Both the position numbers and the translations under genes were made by a program. The notes beneath the pieces were generated by a model. The model saw only the letters and a program-made list of their open reading frames with translations, searched no databases and had not been told where the DNA came from. A DNA stretch of 59,843 nt from NCBI RefSeq assembly GCF_000423265.1, contig NZ_AUHQ01000010.1:1-59843 (forward strand). The letters are read 5' to 3'. Below are positions 53,576 to 59,555 of the stretch, one piece after another; within the stretch, counting starts at the first letter, position 1; each line of letters starts with the position of its first letter. The DNA comes from Ligilactobacillus saerimneri DSM 16049 (GTDB lineage: Bacteria > Bacillota > Bacilli > Lactobacillales > Lactobacillaceae).

Positions 53576-53604
53576 ACGATACGATAGGAGTAGAGAGAAC
53601 GTAA

Positions 53605-54564
53605 ATGAGGAAGCGTTGTCGAATTATTTATAATCCCACTTCCGGGCGGGAAGCGATGAAGAGTAGCCTGGTAGAAATTCTAGATATATTAGAAAATGCC
53701 GGTTATGAAACGAGTGCTTTCGCAACGACAGCTGACCCTAATTCGGCACAAAATGAAGCACGGCGGGCAGCTTTGGATGGGGTTGATGTCCTGGTGGCAG
53801 CCGGTGGCGACGGAACCATTAACGAAGTTGTAAATGGAATTGCGCCGCTATCAAAGCGACCGAAACTGGGGATTATCCCGGCTGGTACTACCAACGATTA
53901 TGCGCGGGCTTTGCGTATTCCGCGTGAAGATCCCGTTAAGGCAGCCAAGGTGATTGCTAAGGGGCTAACAGTGAACATGGATATCGGGCTGGCAGGTGAC
54001 AAGTATTTTGTCAATATTGCTGGTGGTGGTTTGTTGACGGAGCTCACCTACGGGGTGCCATCACGGATTAAGTCCTTGTTTGGATACTTGGCATACCTGG
54101 TTAAGGGAGCAGAACTGCTTCCCCAGATGAAGTTGACTCCAATGCATCTGGAATATGATGACGGAGTGTTCGATGGGGATGCATCGATGTTCCTGTTGGC
54201 TTTAACCAACTCGATCGGGGGCTTTGAAAAGATTGTTCCTGATGCATCATTGGATGACGGAAAATTCACTCTGATCGTAGTAAAAACCGATAACCTGAGC
54301 GAGATTATCCAATTGTTAACGATGGTAGTCAATGGTGGAAAGCACATCAATGATCCGCGCATCATGTACGTTAAGACCTCTCAGGTGTTGGTCGAATCCA
54401 AGGATGGACAGATGAAGATCAACATTGATGGTGAATACGGAGGCGATGCGCCAATGTTATTCAAAGATTTGAAGCAACACCTACAAATCTTTGCCAATGT
54501 TGACAGTATTCCAGATCAGGCTTTAACGGCGTTGCCGGATGCACCAACAAAAGATAATGATTAG
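53605..54564 (+). CDS. dgkB: Diacylglycerol kinase, DgkB type
   Basis: A soluble kinase that returns diacylglycerol from lipoteichoic acid synthesis to phosphatidic acid. 319 residues. The N-terminal nucleotide domain has IIYNPTSGRE and AAGGDGTINEVVNGI (about residue 60), and PAGTTNDYARAL follows. The second beta domain ends with MKINIDGEYGGDAP. It lies 29 bases after gatB. A YegS-like lipid kinase of other substrate is possible but less likely in this context. Confidence 0.9.
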   Translation: MRKRCRIIYNPTSGREAMKSSLVEILDILENAGYETSAFATTADPNSAQNEARRAALDGVDVLVAAGGDGTINEVVNGIAPLSKRPKLGIIPAGTTNDYARALRIPREDPVKAAKVIAKGLTVNMDIGLAGDKYFVNIAGGGLLTELTYGVPSRIKSLFGYLAYLVKGAELLPQMKLTPMHLEYDDGVFDGDASMFLLALTNSIGGFEKIVPDASLDDGKFTLIVVKTDNLSEIIQLLTMVVNGGKHINDPRIMYVKTSQVLVESKDGQMKINIDGEYGGDAPMLFKDLKQHLQIFANVDSIPDQALTALPDAPTKDND

Positions 54565-54565
54565 A

Positions 54566-54596
54566 GAAAACAAGCGTCTTCCAGACGCTTGTTTTT
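54566..54596 (+). terminator. Rho-independent terminator after dgkB-like gene
   Basis: CAAGCGTC (54571-54578) pairs with GACGCTTG (54584-54591), extended by A/T pairs, followed by TTTTT. Confidence 0.9.
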
Positions 54597-54618
54597 CTTT
54601 AGGTACGCCCTTTATAAT
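54589..54618 (+). promoter_or_regulatory. Promoter of the rlmD-type gene, overlapping the terminator
   Basis: TTGTTT (54589-54594) and TATAAT (54613-54618), 18 bases apart. The -35 uses the tail of the preceding terminator. Confidence 0.65.
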
Positions 54619-54665
54619 GTTAATAATGATTATGCGGCGTTGCCGAGAGATAAGAAAGGGAAATT

Positions 54666-56036
54666 ATGGCGAAATTAAACTTACCAGTTTATAAAAAACA
54701 GGAATTAACGGTAACTATTACTGACTTGACCTATCAGGGGCTAGGAGTAGCTAAAGTTGAAGGATATCCATTGTTCATTAAAGAAGCGTTACCCCAAGAA
54801 AGACTCGTGGTCCGTGTAACTAAAACGGGCAAGAACTTTGGCTATGCGCAAGCAGTGAAATGGTTGGAACGGTCACCAAAACGGGTTAAGACCAAAGCCA
54901 AATACTTGCAGACGGGGATTGCCCCCCTGATGCATTTGCAGTATCCAGCTCAACTAGCATTTAAGCAAAAATTGATTCAAGACTTGCTAGTCAAAGCACA
55001 CTTAGGTCAAGTTGAAGTGGCGCCAACGTTAGGAATGGACCAACCATACGCCTATCGGAATAAGGCCCAGGTCCCAGTTCGGCAGGTTAGAGGGCAGTTA
55101 GAGATTGGCTTTTTTAAACAGGGAAGCCATGACTTCGTCCCCCTGGAGGATTTTTATATTCAAGATCAACGAATTGATGAGATCTTAGTTACGGTGCGGG
55201 ATATCCTCCGTCAGTATCAGATTGCAGCTTATGATGAAGTTCATCACCAGGGGGTAGTTCGGCATATCATGGTGCGACGGGGGTATTACTCCCATCAGGC
55301 AATGGTTGTTTTGGTGACACGGACTAAGAAGCTACCTCATGCTGAAGCAATTGCCCAGGCTATCCAGACTGCTTGTCCGGATGTGATCAGTATTTTGCAC
55401 AACATTAATTCGGCTAAAACAAACGTCATTTTAGGTTCAACAACTAAATTATTAGCGGGAAATACAGAAATTGAAGACCAGTTGAATGGATTGACTTTCA
55501 AGATTTCAGCTCAGTCCTTCTACCAGGTTAACCCGACCCAAACAGAACGTCTTTATCAAACAGCGATTGCCCAGGCCCAATTGACCGGGCGAGAAACAGT
55601 TATTGACGCTTATTGTGGGATTGGGACGATTTCTTTGAGTATGGCCCGCCATGCGCAACACGTTTATGGGGTAGAGATCGTGCCTCAGGCGATTGAAGAT
55701 GCAAAGGAAAATGCCCGGGTAAATAATCTAACTAACCTGACCTTTGAGGTGGGGGAAGCAGAAACATGGATGGCTAAGTGGCAAGAACAAGGAATCAAAC
55801 CAGATGTGATCATGGTGGATCCACCCCGAAAGGGCTTAACTTCCAGCCTGATTCAGAGTGCAACGGCAATGAAGCCAAATAAGATCGTCTATGTTAGCTG
55901 CAATCCAGCGACATTGGTCCGGGATATTCGCGAATTTATGGATTATGGTTATCACGTGACTAAGCCAATCCAGCCAGTGGACCAGTTCCCACAGACGACG
56001 CATGTTGAGAGTATCACAGTACTGTCGAGGAGCTAA
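54666..56036 (+). CDS. rlmD: 23S rRNA (uracil-5-)-methyltransferase, RlmCD/RumA type
   Basis: The enzyme makes 5-methyluridine in 23S rRNA with S-adenosylmethionine. 456 residues: TRAM domain (about 5-65), middle domain, and a methyltransferase domain with DAYCGIGTISLSMA (about 314), VDPPRKGL (about 384) and the catalytic cysteine in SCNPATLVRDI (about 411). The 4Fe-4S cysteines of E. coli RumA are absent; the region reads QTGIAPLMHLQYP. The end reads QFPQTTHVESITVLSRS. Two diverged copies of this 3' coding end lie downstream, so the present tail may have been supplied by an integrated element. Confidence 0.93.
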   Translation: MAKLNLPVYKKQELTVTITDLTYQGLGVAKVEGYPLFIKEALPQERLVVRVTKTGKNFGYAQAVKWLERSPKRVKTKAKYLQTGIAPLMHLQYPAQLAFKQKLIQDLLVKAHLGQVEVAPTLGMDQPYAYRNKAQVPVRQVRGQLEIGFFKQGSHDFVPLEDFYIQDQRIDEILVTVRDILRQYQIAAYDEVHHQGVVRHIMVRRGYYSHQAMVVLVTRTKKLPHAEAIAQAIQTACPDVISILHNINSAKTNVILGSTTKLLAGNTEIEDQLNGLTFKISAQSFYQVNPTQTERLYQTAIAQAQLTGRETVIDAYCGIGTISLSMARHAQHVYGVEIVPQAIEDAKENARVNNLTNLTFEVGEAETWMAKWQEQGIKPDVIMVDPPRKGLTSSLIQSATAMKPNKIVYVSCNPATLVRDIREFMDYGYHVTKPIQPVDQFPQTTHVESITVLSRS

Positions 56037-56121
56037 GCGACAAAGAGAGTGCTAGTGATACTCCATGCGATAGGTTTCCAAGAACGAGGAGCGATAACGA
56101 CGAAGTGATTGGTTAAACCGA

Positions 56122-56160
56122 ACCGTTGAGAGCGTAACGGTCCTTGAGCGCCAAAAGTAG
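56122..56160 (+). pseudogene. Detached rlmD 3' end, copy 1
   Basis: Thirteen codons read T-V-E-S-V-T-V-L-E-R-Q-K-stop, matching the C-terminus of the neighbouring methyltransferase (THVESITVLSRS) and of the family in general. No start codon and no upstream part of the gene are attached. It lies 85 bases behind the intact gene and looks like a tail displaced by integration at the gene's 3' end. The 85 bases between hold no recognised feature. Confidence 0.7.
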
Positions 56161-56199
56161 GGTGCCAGAAACAGCGCTGTTAAGGCATTTATAAAAGCA

Positions 56200-56255
56200 A
56201 AAAATGTATATCTTTTTGTGACCAGTTCCCACAGATAGATACACTTTTTTGTTGC
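56200..56255 (+). repeat. Hairpin with DQFPQ-type repeat after tail copy 1
   Basis: AATGTATATCT and AGATAGATACACT flank TTTTTGTGACCAGTTCCCAC, followed by six T's. It can act as a terminator for rlmD. The same unit, diverged, follows tail copy 2 (58385-58430), where stem changes are matched on both sides (TTTATCT with AGATAAA). Confidence 0.65.
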
Positions 56256-56427
56256 TCAATCAGAAACGTTGATTTAATAGGCTTTGTCCTTAGTGGTGAT
56301 CAGTTTCCACAGACTACCTGCAAAATTGGCTTAATTTCGGGGCGACCAATTCCCGCAGTTAGTGTTGATATGTTCCCGCAGATTGAGTTGATCAATTTCC
56401 ACAAAGGAAGAGACAGTTTCCTACAGT
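56220..56427 (+). repeat. Array of short direct repeats, GAYCARTTYCCRCAG
   Basis: Copies start at 56220, 56298, 56344, 56367, 56390 and 56412; the last four are 22 to 23 bases apart. The first is identical over 16 bases to the D-Q-F-P-Q codons of rlmD (55980-55995). Better copies differ from it only at positions 3, 6, 9 and 12, the third codon positions (GATCAGTTTCCACAG, GACCAATTCCCGCAG); the weaker ones also differ elsewhere. A further copy is at 58407. The array ends a few bases before the TATAAT of the next gene, so an operator role is also possible. Confidence 0.65.
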
Positions 56428-56433
56428 TAGGTG

Positions 56434-56439
56434 TATAAT
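56434..56439 (+). promoter_or_regulatory. -10 box of the small membrane protein gene
   Basis: TATAAT lies 35 bases before the ATG; no good -35, and the repeat array occupies that region. Confidence 0.5.
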
Positions 56440-56474
56440 TACCTATCAACTTATTACTAAAGGGGCAGAGTGAT

Positions 56475-56738
56475 ATGAAGAAAAATGATGTTAAGCTACA
56501 GACTAAGGTAAACAATGATTTGCGTACTGAACGTGAACAACAGTATCGGCGGATCATTAAAAGGCATCGGGCAGCATGGTTAGTTTTGTTTATTGCCGCA
56601 ATTGCGCCAACCGACTACTCACTAGCCCATCAATTAATTTGGCTGCACTATATTTTCGTTGCTCTTTTTGCAGCGACTACCATTTCCATGGGCTATTGGC
56701 ATCATCGGTTAAATCAACTACTTCATCCCAAAAACTGA
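56475..56738 (+). CDS. Small membrane protein of unknown function
   Basis: 87 residues with a charged N-terminus (MKKNDVKLQTKVNNDLRTER) and two hydrophobic segments (WLVLFIAAIAPTDYSLA, about 37-53, and LHYIFVALFAATTISMGYW, about 57-75). AAAGGGG lies upstream at good distance and a TATAAT before it, so it is probably expressed. No family is recognised. It sits as cargo between the repeat array and the recombinase remnant. Confidence 0.6.
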   Translation: MKKNDVKLQTKVNNDLRTEREQQYRRIIKRHRAAWLVLFIAAIAPTDYSLAHQLIWLHYIFVALFAATTISMGYWHHRLNQLLHPKN

Positions 56739-56790
56739 TAAATGAAGACAAAAAAACCAGCCAAATTAGCTGAGTGCGGTAATGGTTAAC

Positions 56791-57075
56791 TTACATTTTG
56801 ACTGTAATCACTTCACCATCCTTGAAAGTAAATTCAATTTTGCTTTTGTAGATGGTGATTTTTTCAATCAAGAGGCGGACCAATTTCTCATCAAACTTGA
56901 TGAGGCCGCCTTGGTAGGTCTGGAAGAAAGATTGGATGTTTTTGAGGTTGGAGCGTTTGATATCGTGGTCGATTTCCTGTTGGATAAGCTGTTCGCGTTG
57001 TTTTCGTAGAGCCTGGACTTGATCGGTTAGTTGAGTAACGTTCTTAATAATGCCCATCTTAAGTCGTGAAGCCAT
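56791..57075 (-). pseudogene. Remnant of a large serine recombinase, C-terminal end
   Basis: 94 codons, of which a coiled-coil part (TDQVQALRKQREQLIQQEID) and the end (FDEKLVRLLIEKITIYKSKI, then FKDGEVITVKM) match the C-terminal region of large serine integrases, where a final beta segment follows LIEKVTVY-like sequence. The catalytic serine domain, recombinase domain and zinc ribbon are missing; no ribosome site precedes the ATG. It points back toward rlmD. Serine integrases that target the 3' end of this gene are known in streptococcal elements, which fits the nearby gene-tail copies. Confidence 0.72.
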
Positions 57076-57236
57076 CCTGGGTTTTTGTGCTGATAGTAAA
57101 TGATACGGGAAATGATAGCTGGTTGATTGCTTTCCTAATAGTATTACGGAACTTACCCTATAATTTTTGACGCGCTACAGTATAGGTTTTTTAGAAGGGT
57201 AATGAGGAAATCAAGTTGCGTGAAGAAGGTCTATAT
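57076..57236. other. Decayed sequence between recombinase and hsdS remnants
   Basis: No gene is supported. Short runs of open frame on the minus strand continue from the recombinase remnant in shifting phases, as expected for a degraded gene, but I could not assign them to a domain. Confidence 0.4.
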
Positions 57237-57683
57237 CTACTTTTGTTCTCTTCTATTAGGTAAGCACCATTTTAAATTCTTAAAATCAGAATAACTGATA
57301 CTTCTATCATTGCGAATTTCGTAAGCAACTTTTACAAGACTGTTTACAAATTTTAGGGATGTAAATATATACTTCCAAAAATAGAAATCTTGGTTATCAT
57401 CAACAAAATTAATAACGGTATATGCTGGGGAAGTTATTCCTTCAAGTTCTGAAGCAGCAAAACCATCTTGAAATGATCTTAGATAAATTACAAAGTCCCC
57501 GGGTTTTACTCGCATATAACTTACTTCGTTTTTCTTATTGTGTAGAATATCATAACCACTTTCTGTTCTAAAAAACATACCAGTTTTCCAAGATGTTGAA
57601 ATAAAAGGTAATTGAGGATATCCTTTGTCTGAAATAGATTTAAAAATATCTTCAAGCTTTCGTTGTCTCCAAGCAGCAGATTT
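57237..57683 (-). pseudogene. Truncated type I restriction specificity subunit (HsdS)
   Basis: The open frame of 148 codons lies behind an in-frame stop (57684-57686). It starts with AAWRQRKLEDIFKS, the conserved central motif of HsdS, then one target recognition domain with VKPGDFVIYLRSFQDG, the motif GITSPAYTV, and ends CLPNRREQK. A complete HsdS has two such domains. The only internal ATG (57578) has no convincing ribosome site. No hsdM or hsdR is present. It is a fragment of a former restriction locus, probably cargo of the decayed element. Confidence 0.7.
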
Positions 57684-57869
57684 TTACGCTAATATTTCTG
57701 GAAATTTTGTTACTAACAATCATTGATGGTAAAATACTGATGCACTAAAAAAACAAGCAACTTTAAAGGCAATGTTTCATTAAAAATAGTCCTCAACCTA
57801 CCAAAGTTAACGAGCCAAGCTTTTAGTATTACATAGAAGATGAATATTAGTCAGCGTTAGTTATTTGGA
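57684..57869. other. AT-rich stretch without a supported gene
   Basis: The part up to about 57720 may be degraded upstream hsdS sequence (VTKFPEILA before the stop). Nothing else is recognised. Confidence 0.35.
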
Positions 57870-58031
57870 CTACTTCTTAGACTCTTTTTTAGCTAACTCT
57901 TCTCGACGTTGCTTGATGGCTTCTTCAATCCTCACTAGATCTTCTTCCTTAGCTAAATTAAGAATGTATTGTTGAGCTCGAAAAGTCTCTGAAGCATTGT
58001 TCCATTTACTGATTAGTTTAAACATACTCAT
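57870..58031 (-). CDS. Small helical protein of unknown function
   Basis: 53 residues from the ATG at 58031, which has AAGGAG eight to ten bases upstream and an extended -10 further up. The sequence MSMFKLISKWNNASETFRAQ, ending in a charged helix EEAIKQRREELAKKESKK, predicts two or three helices. No family recognised. A stand-alone expressed small gene, perhaps left over from a mobile element. Confidence 0.55.
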   Translation of the reverse strand: MSMFKLISKWNNASETFRAQQYILNLAKEEDLVRIEEAIKQRREELAKKESKK

Positions 58032-58065
58032 TGCTATTTCACTCCTTGTAGTATTCAATAACTAA

Positions 58066-58074
58066 ATTATAGCA
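58066..58074 (-). promoter_or_regulatory. Extended -10 promoter of the 53-residue protein gene
   Basis: On the minus strand TGCTATAAT lies 35 bases before the ATG. Confidence 0.6.
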
Positions 58075-58092
58075 TCGATCCCTTGAACCATT

Positions 58093-58130
58093 GTTATAAC
58101 GCACTCGACAGGCACTAAGTACGCTATAAC
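58093..58130. repeat. Imperfect inverted repeat upstream of the small gene
   Basis: GTTATAACGCACT (58093-58105) and AGTACGCTATAAC (58118-58130) are complementary at 11 of 13 positions around a 12-base spacer. It lies just upstream of the -10, where a -35 or an operator would be. It may be a binding site for a dimeric regulator. Confidence 0.5.
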
Positions 58131-58302
58131 ATAGTAGCGTTCATTGAGTTCCTGTTAGTTGATGAAATGCTAAAATAGTGAGACTGGGTATGATAAGCAA
58201 GCACTCATCTTAGTTAAATTGCTGTAGAAATTCATCCCTAGAATACTGCAACAAACTGCACTACCACAACGTTTGAGGTGATGTGTGATTAGGATAAGGC
58301 GG
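58131..58302. other. Intergenic stretch without a supported gene
   Basis: No promoter, repeat or frame with a ribosome site was found between the inverted repeat and tail copy 2. A minus-strand frame at 58170-58355 has no support. Confidence 0.4.
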
Positions 58303-58347
58303 ACGCCACATGTGGAGAGTGTGACGGTGCTTGAACGGCGAAAGTAG
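58303..58347 (+). pseudogene. Detached rlmD 3' end, copy 2
   Basis: Fifteen codons read T-P-H-V-E-S-V-T-V-L-E-R-R-K-stop, another methyltransferase C-terminus without the rest of the gene. It is closer to copy 1 (VESVTVLERQK) than to the intact gene. The following 80 bases also resemble those after copy 1, up to and including the hairpin, so both copies come from the 3' flank of an rlmD-type gene. Confidence 0.7.
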
Positions 58348-58384
58348 GATGTCATAAATCGCGTCGTTCTGGCATTAATAAAAC

Positions 58385-58430
58385 AAAAAAATGTTTATCT
58401 TTTTGTGACTATTTTCCACAGATAAAATTT
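58385..58430 (+). repeat. Hairpin with DQFPQ-type repeat after tail copy 2
   Basis: TTTATCT (58394-58400) and AGATAAA (58420-58426) pair around TTTTGTGACTATTTTCCAC. GACTATTTTCCACAG at 58407 is the diverged short repeat. Layout is the same as at 56200-56255. Confidence 0.65.
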
Positions 58431-58441
58431 GCTAATTCCTA

Positions 58442-58447
58442 TATAAT
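58442..58447 (+). promoter_or_regulatory. -10 box of the DUF1349 gene
   Basis: TATAAT lies 35 bases before the ATG; the hairpin and short repeat lie just upstream, as at the other cargo gene. Confidence 0.5.
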
Positions 58448-58482
58448 TAGATCTAGAAGTTAATAAAAGGTAGAGATAAAAA

Positions 58483-59091
58483 ATGAAGATTAAGGCAACA
58501 GAATGGCAATGGACCAGAAAACCTAAATCCTACACAATTTCGGATGATAAGATTGAAATTACTACAACTCCCCACACCGACTTATGGCAACGTACTTATT
58601 ACCATTTTAGAAATGATAACGCCCCAGTTCTCCAAGTTAAAACGGCAGATAAATACTTCTCCTTTGTAGTAAAAACAGAATTTGATAGCAAAGTCCGTTT
58701 CGATCAATGTGGTGTAGTTATGTATTTAGATTCTGAAAATTGGTTGAAGGCATCAATCGAATATGAAAATCAAGAATCTCAACACCTAGGCAGTGTAGTT
58801 ACCAACAATGGCTATTCTGATTGGGCAACGACTGAGATAGACGCTAATACCAAGCAAATGTGGTATCGGTTAAGTCGTCGAGAAGATGATTTTTGTTTAG
58901 AGTGTTCAGAAGATGGTGTTAAGTACAAGCAGATGCGAATTTGTCACATGGCGAAAGCTAGTGATGAAATTCAATTTGGCATCTACGCTTGTTCACCGGA
59001 GGAATCATCGTTTAAAGCGACATTTACTAATTTTGAAGTGACAGAATGTAAATGGTTAGCTCATGATGGTCAAGCTCCAGATGAGAATTAG
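58483..59091 (+). CDS. DUF1349 domain protein
   Basis: 202 residues that fit the DUF1349 family, a concanavalin-like beta sandwich: an early W-x-W with TPHTDLWQRTYYHF, then FVVKTEFDSKVRFDQCGVVM, YLDSENWLKASIEYEN and the C-terminal FGIYACSPEESSFKATFTNF. No signal peptide is seen, so it should be cytoplasmic. AAAAGG lies upstream. The family has no firm biochemical role. It is intact and sits as cargo between tail copy 2 and the second recombinase remnant. Confidence 0.8.
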   Translation: MKIKATEWQWTRKPKSYTISDDKIEITTTPHTDLWQRTYYHFRNDNAPVLQVKTADKYFSFVVKTEFDSKVRFDQCGVVMYLDSENWLKASIEYENQESQHLGSVVTNNGYSDWATTEIDANTKQMWYRLSRREDDFCLECSEDGVKYKQMRICHMAKASDEIQFGIYACSPEESSFKATFTNFEVTECKWLAHDGQAPDEN

Positions 59092-59178
59092 GTTACTTTG
59101 ATGAATGCAAAAGGCTCCCACCCAAATTGTTGAATTTAGATTTAATTTGCAAATTAAAAAAAGGGGGGAAGAAACTAA

Positions 59179-59456
59179 ATGCAGAAAATCAAATTGATGT
59201 TTGAATTTATGCACGGTCCTATTTGGCCTTCGTCCCCTTTTACCGGTCAACCAATGACAGATATTAAGTTAGTTGATAATGATCCAGATTTAACTCTCAT
59301 GGGCAGGTTTGTTGCTTTAACGAGATTACTCTAGCAAATCATAAACAAGAACTTGTAGATTTAGTGGTCAAAATCAAGAAGCGGTTAGTGAAATTAAACC
59401 ATGGAGAATTTATCTTGAAAGACCGGGTTACTAATTATTTGAACGATGACAGCTAA
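59179..59456 (+). pseudogene. Small gene broken by a frameshift
   Basis: The first frame (59179-59334), with a strong AAGGGGGGAA site, reads MQKIKLMFEFMHGPIWPSSP and then LVDNDPDLTLMG. The following part continues in another frame as ANHKQELVDLVVKIKKRLVK and ends NYLNDDS-stop at 59456. One lost or gained base near 59310 joins them into a protein of about 90 residues. I do not recognise a named family; it resembles small hypothetical proteins of lactobacilli. Confidence 0.6.
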
Positions 59457-59462
59457 AATTGC

Positions 59463-59533
59463 ACACCTTAACAGTAATCACTTAACTATCTTTGAGGGAA
59501 AAATTCAATCTTGTTTTTTGAAAATGGTAGATT
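59463..59533 (-). pseudogene. Second serine recombinase C-terminal remnant, cut by IS30
   Basis: On the minus strand the segment reads AIYHFQKTRLNFSLKDS, a stop, then VITVKV, aligning with TIYKSKIEFTFKDGEVITVK of the remnant at 56791-57075; the forward DNA is also similar over about 70 bases. It joins the IS30 end directly at about 59533, so the rest of the gene was either displaced beyond the insertion sequence or lost. Confidence 0.65.
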
Positions 59534-59554
59534 GCAATAAATAACTTGAACAAA
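59531..59554 (-). repeat. Probable terminal inverted repeat of the right-edge IS30 element
   Basis: On the minus strand TGTTCAAGTTATTTATTGCAA lies just after the transposase stop and resembles the end of the left-edge IS30 (286-309). Confidence 0.45.
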
Positions 59555-59555
59555 T

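Noticed and set aside
56298-56427. CRISPR-like array.
   Set aside because: Repeats are 15-17 bases, imperfect, with only 6-8 bases between; no cas genes, no leader and no room for spacers.
56220-56427. DnaA-box cluster or plasmid iterons.
   Set aside because: Most copies differ from the DnaA box at two or more positions and no replication gene is near; identity with the rlmD codons explains them better.
56782-57009. Rightward frame of 75 codons.
   Set aside because: It is the opposite strand of the recombinase remnant, with no ribosome site.
58170-58355. Leftward frame of 61 codons overlapping rlmD tail copy 2.
   Set aside because: No ribosome site, no recognisable domain, and it overlaps the better explained gene tail.
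59056-59250. Leftward frame of 64 codons over the DUF1349 gene end.
   Set aside because: No ribosome site; it overlaps the DUF1349 end and the frameshifted gene on the other strand.
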